A DNA stretch of 64,000 bases from an uncultured Alistipes sp. (GCA_900770635.1 CAAGLB010000082.1:1-64000); one strand, 5' to 3'; shown: positions 17,576 through 26,943, counted from the first letter of the stretch. Numbers and translations are program-made. Notes: a model not told the origin generated them from the sequence alone.

Positions 17576-17830
17576 GAAAAGTGAAAGGTGAAAACTGAAA
17601 AGTAAGGTGTCTGCGACGCATGTTTACAAAGTGAAAAGTTAAAACTGAAAAGGGAAAAGTAAGGTGTCTGCGACGCATGTTTACAAAGTGAAAAGTTAAA
17701 ACTGAAAAGGGAAAAGTAAGGTGTCTGCGACGCTATATTTAATAATCTCGTGCGAAGCACACCACACTTTTCAGTTGTCAGTTTTCAGTTTTCACTTCGT
17801 GCGAAGCACACCACACTTTTCACCTCTCAC
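17576..17830. repeat. composite intergenic repeat (locus A): heptamers, 57-bp tandem repeat, hairpin cassettes
   Basis: The convergent lptD/EamA spacer holds no gene. It has purine-rich 7-bp repeats (GAAAAGT, GAAAGGT, GAAAACT; 17576-17603), then a 57-bp unit repeated head to tail at 17604, 17661 and (partial) 17718. Each unit contains GGTGTCTGCGACGCATGT. Two copies of GTGCGAAGCACACCACAC follow (from 17750 and 17799), each leading into pyrimidine-rich repeats (CTTTTCA type). The left purine and right pyrimidine heptamers are complementary, so the locus could form a long hairpin. Confidence 0.85.
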
Positions 17831-17831
17831 T

Positions 17832-18734
17832 TTATCTGCTGCCGATGGCCAGCAGAATCATACCTATAATAATAAACATAAGGTCGAGGGCCTTGGTGCG
17901 TAGGTTGCGCTCGCCAAAGAGTAGCGCTCCGCACACAAAGGTGACGATAACCGACGAGCGACGTATCATAGAGACGATAGCAATCATCGCCCCATCCATG
18001 TCGAGGGCGTGGTAGTAGCAGAAGTCGGCACACGACACAAACAACGAGATGAGAGGTATTGTCCAGCGCCATATAAACTTCTCGTTAGTGCGCTTGGGAA
18101 GCCAGATGACGCAAGTGATGATGGTCATCATTACAAGCTGATATACCGAAAACCAGCTCTGCACAAACGTGGGATCGAGCTCGTGTGTCGAGATTATATA
18201 CTTGTCGTAGAGACCACTCACCGCACCAAGCAGCATAGCTGCAAACATCGCCCACACATAGCCGCTATGCTTAAAGTCAATATTCTCTTTGCGCCCAGCA
18301 CGGCTTAGCAGGTATAGCGACAATATTGTCAGCAGTACACCTCCCCATTGCCATGCGTTGAGGCGTTCGCCAAAGAGGAGGGTTGCGCCTATGAGCACCA
18401 CGACAGGGCGTGTGGCGTTCACAGGACCTACGATGGTGAGTGGCAGATGCTTTATGGCGTAGTAGCCACATAGCCACGATGATAGTGTTATCAGCGATTT
18501 GAGGGCTACGAGAGCATGGTCGCCCAGCGATCCTGTGCCGCTGTCGAGCGACGTATGTGCGAACCACCCTAAGTCGAGCTCAGCACTTAGTATTACGGGT
18601 AGAAAGATGAGTGTCGAGAATAGGGTGTTGAGCAGCAATACGGGTATTACGGCATTGCCTCCGAGCGAGCGTTTTTTAGCTACGTCGTAGAAGCCGAGAA
18701 GTAGTGCCGAGAGAAACGCTGCCGCTACCCACAT
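17832..18734 (-). CDS. EamA/DMT-family membrane transporter
   Basis: A 300-residue protein with about ten hydrophobic helices arranged as two EamA repeats (first about 1-140, second about 155-298). The GPVNATRPVVVLIGATLLFGE motif region at the end of the first repeat and AIVSMIRRSSVIVTFVCGAL in the second are the typical paired ends. DMT transporters export or import metabolites such as amino acids or nucleotide sugars; the substrate is unknown. Its start overlaps the ubiA-like stop by 10 bp, so the two are likely translationally coupled. Confidence 0.88.
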   Translation of the reverse strand: MWVAAAFLSALLLGFYDVAKKRSLGGNAVIPVLLLNTLFSTLIFLPVILSAELDLGWFAHTSLDSGTGSLGDHALVALKSLITLSSWLCGYYAIKHLPLTIVGPVNATRPVVVLIGATLLFGERLNAWQWGGVLLTILSLYLLSRAGRKENIDFKHSGYVWAMFAAMLLGAVSGLYDKYIISTHELDPTFVQSWFSVYQLVMMTIITCVIWLPKRTNEKFIWRWTIPLISLFVSCADFCYYHALDMDGAMIAIVSMIRRSSVIVTFVCGALLFGERNLRTKALDLMFIIIGMILLAIGSR

Positions 18735-19591
18735 ATCACAAGATTAAGAATGAGGAATGTGGCGAGCGAGAGGCTTGCCAAGGCGTTGAACGTGCCAAAG
18801 GCCATGCCTATGTTGCGCTGGCGGTTAGGTGTTACGATGTAGTGCTCCGAGGCAAGTATCAGCGTAAACATGGCGCAGCCCACCCACAAAAACCACGACT
18901 GAGGCTGCGATGTGGCAAACATAACAAGAAGAGCTATGCTCGCTGCGTGAAGCAATGCGCTGATAATTAGCGATGTGCGTGCCGAGAAGTGTGATGGTAT
19001 CGAGTGCAGACCACGCTTACGGTCGAACTCAGCATCTTGCAGTGCATAGATTATGTCGAAGCCCGAGCACCATGTCATAACGATAAGGGCGAGCACCCAG
19101 CACTCCCATACAGATGTTCCCGTAACTGCCATATATGCACCCACGGGGGCTATGCCGAGCGATATGCCGAGGACGATGTGGGCCAACGACGTGAAGCGCT
19201 TGCAGTAGCTGTAAAACATGATTATGAATAGCGCTACGGGCGAGAGCCATCCACACAATGGGTTGATGAGTGCGGCAACGATGATAAAGAGTAGGGCATT
19301 TGCCACGATAAACCACATGGCGCTACGTGCCGATATCACGCCTGCGGGAATCTCACGATTTGCGGTGCGTGGGTTCTCGGCATCTATCTCTCTGTCTGCC
19401 CAGCGGTTAAAGCCCATAGCCACATTGCGGGCAAAGACCATGCAGCCCACAACCTGCAAAAGTAGTAGCCAGAGAGGCTTCTCAGGCTCTGTTGTAATCC
19501 ACGCATATGTGAACGACAATAGCGCAAAGGGCATTGCGAATATGGTATGCGAAAACTTCACAAGTTTTAGATAATCAGAAATCTTTGCCAT
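18725..19591 (-). CDS. UbiA-family polyprenyltransferase (UbiA/MqnP type)
   Basis: A 288-residue protein with 8-9 membrane helices and both Asp-rich motifs: NRWADREIDAENPRTANR (about 62-79) and YALQDAEFDRKRGLHSIP (second DxxxD). It transfers a polyprenyl chain to an aromatic acceptor. In a quinone-poor anaerobe this would serve menaquinone synthesis (MqnP in the futalosine route) rather than ubiquinone; which one cannot be settled without the rest of the pathway. A -7 element TATCTTTG lies on the minus strand at 19612-19619, just upstream of the start. Confidence 0.88.
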   Translation of the reverse strand: MAKISDYLKLVKFSHTIFAMPFALLSFTYAWITTEPEKPLWLLLLQVVGCMVFARNVAMGFNRWADREIDAENPRTANREIPAGVISARSAMWFIVANALLFIIVAALINPLCGWLSPVALFIIMFYSYCKRFTSLAHIVLGISLGIAPVGAYMAVTGTSVWECWVLALIVMTWCSGFDIIYALQDAEFDRKRGLHSIPSHFSARTSLIISALLHAASIALLVMFATSQPQSWFLWVGCAMFTLILASEHYIVTPNRQRNIGMAFGTFNALASLSLATFLILNLVICG

Positions 19592-19611
19592 TTCAGTTTT
19601 GTTTTATCGCA

Positions 19612-19619
19612 CAAAGATA
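19612..19619 (-). promoter_or_regulatory. candidate -7 element for the ubiA-like gene
   Basis: TATCTTTG on the minus strand, 20 bp before the ATG at 19591. No TTG at the -33 position is evident. Confidence 0.45.
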
Positions 19620-19632
19620 ACCATAAAACATA

Positions 19633-19662
19633 AAAAAACTACCCCTTAGGGGTAGTTTTTTA
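19633..19662 (-). terminator. terminator of the hut operon
   Basis: Near-perfect palindrome AAAAAACTACCCCT / AGGGGTAGTTTTTT separated by one base, giving a 12-bp-plus stem with a T-run on either strand. It lies 22 bp after the nitroreductase stop on the minus strand. Confidence 0.85.
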
Positions 19663-19684
19663 TTAGATGTTACCTTAACCAGGA

Positions 19685-20317
19685 TTACTCTACGTAGTAA
19701 GCCTTGGTTGCATCACGCTCTGGCGCCGTTGGAATCTCGCCCTCGGGATAGCCAAAGGCGATAGCCATGAGTAGTTTGTAGTCCTCAGGAAGCTGCAAAC
19801 GCTCGTAGTAGGGCTTAGCCTCGTCCGACATCATCACAGGGATGACGCTGCCCAAGCAGCACGAGCCTATGCCCATGCTCCATGCCGAGAGCATCATGTT
19901 CTCAGAGAGCAAACCGCAGTCGTACTCGCCGCTATAACTCTCCTTAGGACATGCGATGAATGCCACCGTTGGGGCGTTGCGGAAGAAGTTCTTGAAGTTG
20001 GGCTGCTCCTTAAGCTTAGGATTGTGCTTAACGGCAATCTCGGTAACGCCATTGATAAAGTCGGGAGCATCGACAACACGCACCGCCCATGTCTGCTTGT
20101 TCATGGCATTAGGGGCGTAGATGCCACACTCGATAACCTTAGCCATCTGCTCACGATTAACAGCCTCAGGCTTGTAGTCACGAATTGAGCGGCGAGTCAT
20201 GATATTCTCAATGACTACCTTATCCTTAGACTTTTCCACTGTTACGTTTGTACTTTCGTTGACATTTACACAGCCCACAACAAGTGCGGCAAGCATGCCA
20301 ATAAATACTCTTTTCAT
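19685..20317 (-). CDS. nitroreductase-family flavoprotein with lipoprotein signal
   Basis: A 210-residue protein. Residues 1-16 form a lipoprotein signal (MKRVFIGMLAALVVGC, lipobox VVGC) and the remainder is a nitroreductase domain: MTRRSIRDYKPE (FMN phosphate binding), YAPNAMNKQTWAV and WSMGIGSCCLGSV. Nitroreductases use FMN and NAD(P)H to reduce nitro, quinone or other acceptors. A lipoprotein anchor on such a cofactor-dependent enzyme is unusual. It is the last gene of the hut operon, 3 bp after hutI, but has no known role in histidine breakdown. Confidence 0.87.
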   Translation of the reverse strand: MKRVFIGMLAALVVGCVNVNESTNVTVEKSKDKVVIENIMTRRSIRDYKPEAVNREQMAKVIECGIYAPNAMNKQTWAVRVVDAPDFINGVTEIAVKHNPKLKEQPNFKNFFRNAPTVAFIACPKESYSGEYDCGLLSENMMLSAWSMGIGSCCLGSVIPVMMSDEAKPYYERLQLPEDYKLLMAIAFGYPEGEIPTAPERDATKAYYVE

Positions 20318-20320
20318 ACC

Positions 20321-21559
20321 TTACTTTATTATTGTACCTTTAAGCACGATGTTACGAATAACGGGCGTCTGATGGGCGTATGGGAGATATGCCAAAGAGG
20401 GTAGTGGCTTAGTGAGGTAGAAGTTAGCTACCTTGCCACGAGTAATCGAACCAAAGTCGTTGCTGAGGCCCATAGCTGCTGCCGAGTTCATTGTTGCAGC
20501 GTTGAGAGCCTCGGCGGGAGTCATCTTCATCTTGATAGAGCCGAGCGACACCACAAAGCGCATGTTGCCCGAAGGCGCTGTGCCAGGGTTGAAGTCCGAG
20601 GCCAAAGCCACCGCCAAGCCAGCGTCTATCATCTTGCGTGCAGGAGGATAGCTAATGCCGAGGAAGAAGGCGCAGCCAGGTAGCATCGTAGGCATAGTGC
20701 CTGTGCCACGGAGTGCCTCAATCTGCTCGTCGCCCATGCTCTCAAGGTGGTCAACGCTGAGGGCATTGTGCTCAACACCAACCTCAACACCACCTGACAC
20801 AGCGAGTTCGTTGGCATGAATCTTAGCACGTAGGCCATACTTAGCACCTACCTCCATAATTTTTGCAGTCTCCTCGACAGTAAAGAAGCCACGGTCGCAG
20901 AATACATCTACGAAGTCGGCCAAGCCCTCCTTAGCCACAGCGGGAATCATGTCGTTGCACACATGGTCGACATACTCTGCTTGACGACCTTTGTAGGCAC
21001 GGCCCACAGCATGTGCGCCGAGGAACGTAGCACGCACCTCGATAGGCGATGTCTGGCGAATACGCTTGATGACACGCAATATTTTAAGCTCGTCCTCGAG
21101 CGTTAGTCCATAGCCCGACTTAATCTCAACAAGACCGGTACCCATAGCCACAATCTCGTCGACACGCTCCATAGCCTGACGGTATAGCTCATCTTCTGAG
21201 GTGTCGTGAAGCCTATCTGCCGAGTTAAGGATGCCGCCACCACGCTTAGCTATCTCCTCATACGACAAGCCATTAATCTTGTCGAGGAACTCCTGCTCAC
21301 GGCTGCCAGCATATACGATATGTGTGTGCGAGTCGCAGAACGAGGGGAAGAGCCAGCCACCCTGGGCATCGAGAACCTCGCAGTTCTCGATGCTGGGTAG
21401 CGTATCCATTGTGCCGTAGTCCTTGATGCGGTCGCCGTCGGTGAGAAGCCATGCATTTTCGAGCATGCCTATTTCGGCCATTGCCTTGCCCTCAACTCTT
21501 AGGCGGCCACTCTCGTCGATACCTACGAGCGTACCTATGTTTTTAACGAGTAAGCTCAT
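20321..21559 (-). CDS. hutI: imidazolonepropionase
   Basis: A 412-residue amidohydrolase. It has the metal-binding HTHIVYAG motif, KSGYGL, ATFLGAHAVG, the HANEL stretch and the DFNPGTAPSGN loop typical of HutI. It hydrolyses 4-imidazolone-5-propanoate to N-formimino-L-glutamate, the third step of histidine degradation. Its start lies inside the end of hutH (17-bp overlap). Confidence 0.96.
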   Translation of the reverse strand: MSLLVKNIGTLVGIDESGRLRVEGKAMAEIGMLENAWLLTDGDRIKDYGTMDTLPSIENCEVLDAQGGWLFPSFCDSHTHIVYAGSREQEFLDKINGLSYEEIAKRGGGILNSADRLHDTSEDELYRQAMERVDEIVAMGTGLVEIKSGYGLTLEDELKILRVIKRIRQTSPIEVRATFLGAHAVGRAYKGRQAEYVDHVCNDMIPAVAKEGLADFVDVFCDRGFFTVEETAKIMEVGAKYGLRAKIHANELAVSGGVEVGVEHNALSVDHLESMGDEQIEALRGTGTMPTMLPGCAFFLGISYPPARKMIDAGLAVALASDFNPGTAPSGNMRFVVSLGSIKMKMTPAEALNAATMNSAAAMGLSNDFGSITRGKVANFYLTKPLPSLAYLPYAHQTPVIRNIVLKGTIIK

Positions 21560-23042
21560 AGTCGTTAAGGAATGTTACAGATGTTGCAATGTGAGGATAC
21601 ATCACTGTGTCGTTGTCCACAAATGGAACAACCTTACGATATGCCTCGAACATAGCCTCTACACTCTCTGACGAGCGGAGTGATGTCATTGCGTGACGGA
21701 ACTCTAATGCCTGTGCCGAGTTCATAAGCTCGATAGCCAAAACACGCTCGGTGTTCTTAACCACCTTCCAAAGTTTTGTGGCAGCGTTAGAGCCCATGCT
21801 CACGTGATCCTCCTGACCCTGTGATGAAGGGATAGAGTCACACGATGCTGGCCAGCACAAGCCCTTAGACTGGCTAACGATAGATGCCGCAGTATACTGT
21901 GGAATCATGAAGCCTGAGTTAAGGCCTGGGTTGGCAACGAGGAAGTTAGGAAGGTTGCGAGTACCAGAGATAAGCTTATATGTACGGCGCTCAGAGATGT
22001 TACCAAGCTCAGCTACGGCAATAGCCAAGAAGTCCATGGCTACGGCGATAGGCTGACCGTGGAAGTTACCTGCTGAGATTACCTCGTCGGTGTCAGGGAA
22101 TACTGTTGGGTTGTCGGTAGCCGAGTTAATCTCAGTCTCGAGAACCGATGCTACATAGGCGATAGTATCCTTCGATGCGCCGTGTACCTGAGGTATGCAG
22201 CGGAATGAGTAAGGATCCTGAACATGCTGCTTAGGCTGCTTGCCAATCTCCGAGCCAGCCAATATCTCGCGGAACGCACGAGCAGTCTCAATCTGACCGT
22301 TGTGAGGACGAATGGCGTGTACGTTGTGCTCAAAAGGCTCCATGCGACCATCGAATGCGTCCAACGACATAGCGCCGATATGGTCAGCCCAACGGCTGAG
22401 GCGCTGAGCGTTGATTAGCGAGTAGACGCCATATGCCGACATAAACTGTGTGCCGTTCAAGAGTGCAAGGCCCTCCTTTGAGCAGAGAGTGATAGGCTCC
22501 CAGCCCATCTTTGCCATCATCTCCTCACCCTTAACAACCTTACCGTCAATCTCTACATGACCTAAGCCAAGCAAAGGTAAGCACATGTGAGCCAAAGGCG
22601 AGAGGTCACCCGAAGCACCCAATGAGCCCTGCTCGTAGACAACAGGAATGATGTTGTTGTTGAACATATCCACGAGGCGCTCAACGGTGATTAGCTGCAC
22701 GCCAGAGTGGCCGTATGACAACGACTGCACCTTAAGAAGGAGCATGAGGCGAGCAATCTCTGATGGCACACGCTCTCCTGTGCCACAAGCGTGCGACATC
22801 ATAAGGTTCTTCTGGAGCTGTGAAAGACCCTCCTTCTCTACTGAGATGTTGCACAACGAGCCGAAACCTGTTGTAACACCATAGATAGGACGACCAGCAT
22901 CCTCCATCTTCTTGTCGAGATACTCACGGCACTTGTTGATGCGTGCCTTAGCATCGTCGCTAATAGCAAGTTTGTAGCCCTTAGTTAAAATCTCCTCTAC
23001 ACGAGCGATAGTTAGACGCTCTGCGCTAATATAATGAATCAT
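21543..23042 (-). CDS. hutH: histidine ammonia-lyase
   Basis: A 499-residue member of the aromatic ammonia-lyase family. The Ala-Ser-Gly triplet that cyclises into the MIO prosthetic group is visible in GSLGASGDLSPLAH (about residue 144-146). GVTTGFGSL and the DSIPSSQGQEDHVSMG segment are also conserved. It deaminates L-histidine to urocanate, the first step of the pathway. It starts 10 bp after hutU. Confidence 0.97.
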   Translation of the reverse strand: MIHYISAERLTIARVEEILTKGYKLAISDDAKARINKCREYLDKKMEDAGRPIYGVTTGFGSLCNISVEKEGLSQLQKNLMMSHACGTGERVPSEIARLMLLLKVQSLSYGHSGVQLITVERLVDMFNNNIIPVVYEQGSLGASGDLSPLAHMCLPLLGLGHVEIDGKVVKGEEMMAKMGWEPITLCSKEGLALLNGTQFMSAYGVYSLINAQRLSRWADHIGAMSLDAFDGRMEPFEHNVHAIRPHNGQIETARAFREILAGSEIGKQPKQHVQDPYSFRCIPQVHGASKDTIAYVASVLETEINSATDNPTVFPDTDEVISAGNFHGQPIAVAMDFLAIAVAELGNISERRTYKLISGTRNLPNFLVANPGLNSGFMIPQYTAASIVSQSKGLCWPASCDSIPSSQGQEDHVSMGSNAATKLWKVVKNTERVLAIELMNSAQALEFRHAMTSLRSSESVEAMFEAYRKVVPFVDNDTVMYPHIATSVTFLNDYELTR

Positions 23043-23052
23043 AATGCGTTAC

Positions 23053-25068
23053 TTATTTATTATCGTTATATACCTTGTTGATAAGCTCCATGTCGGCAAG
23101 GTTAGGAAGTGTAACCTTGAGAAGTGGAGTGCGCTCCATCTGGCGTTTGATGGCGAACATAGCGCCCTCGTTGCGTGCCCAGCTACGACGTGCGATACCG
23201 TTGTTTACGTCCCATAGCAACATCTCCTCGATGTGGCGTGCAGAGTCCTCCGAGCCGTCAATAACCATACCGAAGCCACCGTTCATAACCTCGCCCCAGC
23301 CTACGCCACCGCCGTTGTGGATAGATACCCACGTAGCACCACGGAATGAGTCGCCGATGACGTTGTGTACGGCCATGTCAGCGCAGAACTGTGAGCCGTC
23401 GTAAATATTCGAGGTCTCACGATATGGTGAGTCGGTACCCGATACGTCGTGGTGGTCACGACCAAGAACTACGGGCGCTGAAAGCTCGCCACGCTTGATA
23501 GCCTCGTTAAAGGCAAGAGCAATGCGTGTACGACCCTCAGAGTCTGCGTAGAGGATACGTGCCTGTGAGCCTACAACGAGCTTATTCTGCTTAGCCTCAC
23601 GAATCCAGTGTAGGTTATCCTCCATCTGGCCCTGAATCTCTTGTGGCGACTCCTTGAGCATCTCCTCCAATACCTCAGCTGCAATGCGGTCGGTAGTCTC
23701 GAGATCCTCCTCCTTACCTGATGTACATACCCAGCGGAAAGGACCGAAGCCGTAGTCGAAGAACATAGGACCCATGATGTCCTGTACGTATGATGGGTAG
23801 CGGAACTTGCCATCCTCAGTCATGATGTCGGCACCAGCACGTGATGACTCCAAGAGGAAGGCGTTGCCATAGTCGAAGAAGTACATACCGCGTGCTGTGA
23901 GCTTGTTTACAGCTGCCACATGGCGACGCAACGACTCACGTACGCACTCGTGGAAGCGCTCAGGCTCCTCAGCCATCATGCGGTTAGACTCCTCGTAAGA
24001 GTAACCAACAGGGTAGTAGCCACCAGCCCATGGGTTGTGGAGTGATGTCTGGTCTGAGCCAAGGTCTACGTTGATATCCTCCTCAGCCAAACGCTCCCAT
24101 AGGTCTACGACATTACCTACGTATGCAAATGAGATAACCTCCTTGTTCTCTACCGCCTGCTTAACACGTGGCATAAGCTCGTCGAGTGATGAGTAGAGTT
24201 CATCAACCCAGCCCTGCTTGTGACGCTTCTCGGCAGCGGCGATATTAACCTCGGCAGTGATGCTAACAACACCTGAGATGTTGCCAGCCTTAGGCTGTGC
24301 GCCCGACATGCCACCAAGACCTGCTGTGACGAATAGCATGCCACGCAAATCCTTCTGACCAGGCTTCATGCGCTTGCGAGCAGCATTCATCACGGTGATA
24401 GTTGTGCCATGCACGATACCCTGAGGGCCGATGTACATGTACGAACCCGCAGTCATCTGACCATACTGCGATACGCCCATAGCGTTGAAGCGCTCCCAGT
24501 CGTCCTGCGACGAGTGGTTAGGGATAACCATACCGTTGGTCACGATAACACGTGGAGCGTCCTTGTGCGATGGGAACAAACCGAGTGGGTGTCCTGAGTA
24601 CATCACGAGAGTCTGCTCGTCGGTCATCTCTGCCAAATACTTCATTGCCAAGCGATACTGAGCCCAGTTCTGGAACACGGCGCCATTACCACCGTAGGTA
24701 ATAAGCTCGTGTGGGTGCTGTGCTACAGCCTTGTCGAGGTTGTTCTGAATCATGAGCATAATGGCTGCTGCCTGACGTGAGCGTGCAGGATAGTCATCAA
24801 TCGAGCGAGCATACATCTCGTAGTCGGGACGTAGGCGGTACATGTAGATACGACCGTATGTCTTGAGCTCCTCCAAAAACTCGGGAGCAAGCTCTGCGTG
24901 GTGCTTCTCGGGGAAGTAACGCAAGGCATTTGCCAATGCCAACTTCTTCTCCTCGTCGGTGAGAATATCCTTACGCTTTGGGGCGTGGTTGGCGTTGGGG
25001 TCGTAAGCCTTAGGTGCAGGCAACACATCAGGAATACCTGCTAATATATCTTTCTGAAAATCTGTCAT
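23053..25068 (-). CDS. hutU: urocanate hydratase
   Basis: A 671-residue NAD-dependent urocanase. It has YSGHPLGLFPSH, the TAGSYMYIGPQGIVHGT segment, DLGSDQTSLHNPW and the RDHHDVSGTDSPYRET region of the family, with the VSIHNGGGVGWGEVMNGGFG NAD-binding end. It converts urocanate to imidazolonepropionate. The protein is longer than the roughly 550-residue proteobacterial HutU and matches the longer form known in Bacteroidota and eukaryotes. A 130-bp repeat element separates it from the upstream ftcD gene. Confidence 0.96.
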   Translation of the reverse strand: MTDFQKDILAGIPDVLPAPKAYDPNANHAPKRKDILTDEEKKLALANALRYFPEKHHAELAPEFLEELKTYGRIYMYRLRPDYEMYARSIDDYPARSRQAAAIMLMIQNNLDKAVAQHPHELITYGGNGAVFQNWAQYRLAMKYLAEMTDEQTLVMYSGHPLGLFPSHKDAPRVIVTNGMVIPNHSSQDDWERFNAMGVSQYGQMTAGSYMYIGPQGIVHGTTITVMNAARKRMKPGQKDLRGMLFVTAGLGGMSGAQPKAGNISGVVSITAEVNIAAAEKRHKQGWVDELYSSLDELMPRVKQAVENKEVISFAYVGNVVDLWERLAEEDINVDLGSDQTSLHNPWAGGYYPVGYSYEESNRMMAEEPERFHECVRESLRRHVAAVNKLTARGMYFFDYGNAFLLESSRAGADIMTEDGKFRYPSYVQDIMGPMFFDYGFGPFRWVCTSGKEEDLETTDRIAAEVLEEMLKESPQEIQGQMEDNLHWIREAKQNKLVVGSQARILYADSEGRTRIALAFNEAIKRGELSAPVVLGRDHHDVSGTDSPYRETSNIYDGSQFCADMAVHNVIGDSFRGATWVSIHNGGGVGWGEVMNGGFGMVIDGSEDSARHIEEMLLWDVNNGIARRSWARNEGAMFAIKRQMERTPLLKVTLPNLADMELINKVYNDNK

Positions 25069-25086
25069 AATAATCTTAGGTTTAAG

Positions 25087-25192
25087 GTGAAAGGTGAGAA
25101 GTGAAAGGTGAAAAGTGTGGTGTGCTTCGCACAGGATTTATAAACATGCGCCGCAGGCACATAACTTTTCACTTTTCCCCTTTCAGTTTTCA
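25087..25192. repeat. composite intergenic repeat (locus B) inside the hut operon
   Basis: Four purine-rich heptamers (GTGAAAG/GTGAAAA type, 25087-25114), then GTGTGGTGTGCTTCGCAC (25115-25132, the exact reverse complement of the locus A cassette), ACATGCGCCGCAGGCAC (25144-25160, related to the second cassette) and four pyrimidine-rich heptamers (CTTTTCA/CCTTTCA, 25165-25192). The arms are complementary and can fold into one long hairpin between ftcD and hutU. Confidence 0.85.
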
Positions 25193-25198
25193 CTTAGT

Positions 25199-26905
25199 TT
25201 ACTGAATCTTTGACTCAACAACTGCCAATATCTCAGCCTCAGCCCTCTGTGCTGCTGCCTGAATCTCCTCAGCCTCCTTAACCAATGCCTCGGCCATAGC
25301 GCGATCCTTAAGGCCTGCTGCGTTGATCTTCACGTTGAGGCAAGCACCCATCACTGCTGAGCGAGCTGCCAAAGCACCTACACCAGCATCAGATACTGAG
25401 TTAGGGTTACCCTCCTCAGCCATAGCACGTACGACGTCGAATGCCTTGTATGCTGCCTTCATTGTGCGGAGAGGCACCTGAGTAGCGTAGAGTGTAGCTA
25501 CCTCCATAGCCTCAGCACGTGCAGCCTTCTCCTCCTCTGTTGACTTAGGCATGCCGAATACGTCCATAATCTTGTTGAACGCCGCAGTATCCTCGTCAAC
25601 GAGGTAGAGCAACTCGTTCATTACTGCCATGCCATTGTCTGCCCAGTTAGAGAAGTACTCCCAACGGTCATCCCAGCCAGCCTTGTGTGAAGAAAGGTTA
25701 GCCACCATTGTGCCGAGGGCTGCTGCCAACGCACCCATGTAAGCAGAGATAGAACCACCACCAGGTGCTGGTGACTCGCTTGCAGTCTCCTCAGCAAAGC
25801 CTGTGCATGTCATGTCAACGAGCTTTTTGACGCCCTTCTGCTCCTCAGCCTCGAGGATATACTCTACGACCTTCTCCTCTGGGTTGAATGGCTTAAGGTT
25901 ACCAAGACCCATTGACTCGATAGCGATGCGCACCAACTCTCTCTCAGGAAGACCTGTCGAGCGGTTCTGCTTGCGGAGGAAGTGACGACCAGCATCAACC
26001 AATGCGCTCTTAGGAACAAGACCTACGATCTCAGCACCAGTGACACGCACGCCACGAGCATCAGCAGCACGGCATACCTCGTCGAAAGCAACATGCAAAG
26101 GCGTTACAGAGAGATTTGTCATATTCATAGACACCTGGGCGATGCCATACTCCTCGATAAACCAGCCGATAGCCTTACATGCCTTCAACGTACCTGGCTT
26201 CATGATGGTATTGCCATTCTCGTCCTTCATAATCTTACCAGTGATAGGGTTACCCTCACGCATAGGACGGCCCTTCTCACGAACGTCAAATGCAATGGCG
26301 TTAGCACGACGTGTAGATGTTGTGTTGAGGTTGTAGTTCACAGCCACCAAGAAGTCACGAGCACCAACAGCTGTAGCACCGGTCTTTGCTACGCCCTCGT
26401 CGTAAGGACGTGCGCCGAAGTCAGGCTTACGCTCCTCGTCCATCATCTTCTCGGGCAATGCCTCGTACTCGCCAGCACGGCATACTGCCAAGTTGCGACG
26501 CTCAGGCTTGAATGCCGCAGCCTCATAGCAGTATGTAGGCACGTTAGTCTCCTCCGAGATGCGCTTAGCAAGCTCACGTGCAAGCTCGGCACACTCCTCC
26601 AATGTGATGCCTGAAACAGGGATAAGTGGGCATACGTCGCAAGCACCCATGCGTGGGTGAGCGCCCTTGTGCTGACGCATGTCGATAAGCTCAGTGGCAC
26701 GCTTGATAGCTGCAACAGCTGCGTCGCACACTGCCTTAGGCTCGCCTACGAAGGTAACTACAGTACGGTTTGTAGCCTCGCCTGGATCAACGTCCAAAAG
26801 CTTTACGCCCTTAGCCGCCTCGATAACATCTGTAATCTGCTTGATTGTCTCCATGTTGCGGCCCTCAGAGAAGTTAGGCACGCACTCAATAATTCTTTTC
26901 TGCAT
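25199..26905 (-). CDS. ftcD: bifunctional glutamate formimidoyltransferase / formimidoyl-THF cyclodeaminase
   Basis: A 568-residue fusion. The N-terminal transferase (about 1-325; ECVPNFSEGR, RQHKGAHPRMGACDV) moves the formimino group from N-formiminoglutamate to THF, releasing glutamate. The C-terminal cyclodeaminase (about 350-565; ASESPAPGGGSISAYMGALA) closes it to 5,10-methenyl-THF and frees ammonia. This matches the mammalian FTCD arrangement. It stands in for HutG/HutF, so histidine carbon enters the one-carbon pool. It is the second gene of the operon. Confidence 0.95.
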   Translation of the reverse strand: MQKRIIECVPNFSEGRNMETIKQITDVIEAAKGVKLLDVDPGEATNRTVVTFVGEPKAVCDAAVAAIKRATELIDMRQHKGAHPRMGACDVCPLIPVSGITLEECAELARELAKRISEETNVPTYCYEAAAFKPERRNLAVCRAGEYEALPEKMMDEERKPDFGARPYDEGVAKTGATAVGARDFLVAVNYNLNTTSTRRANAIAFDVREKGRPMREGNPITGKIMKDENGNTIMKPGTLKACKAIGWFIEEYGIAQVSMNMTNLSVTPLHVAFDEVCRAADARGVRVTGAEIVGLVPKSALVDAGRHFLRKQNRSTGLPERELVRIAIESMGLGNLKPFNPEEKVVEYILEAEEQKGVKKLVDMTCTGFAEETASESPAPGGGSISAYMGALAAALGTMVANLSSHKAGWDDRWEYFSNWADNGMAVMNELLYLVDEDTAAFNKIMDVFGMPKSTEEEKAARAEAMEVATLYATQVPLRTMKAAYKAFDVVRAMAEEGNPNSVSDAGVGALAARSAVMGACLNVKINAAGLKDRAMAEALVKEAEEIQAAAQRAEAEILAVVESKIQ

Positions 26906-26943
26906 GGTTTTTATGTTTTAGATTAATTTTTGATTTTCAGAGA

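Noticed and set aside
17604..17734. Possible CRISPR array
   Set aside because: The 57-bp copies abut directly, with no unique spacers between them and no cas genes in the window.
17527..17760. 77-codon frame rich in repeated SQTPYFSLFSFNFSLCKHA
   Set aside because: It is a translation of the 57-bp tandem repeat and heptamers, with no promoter or conserved protein.
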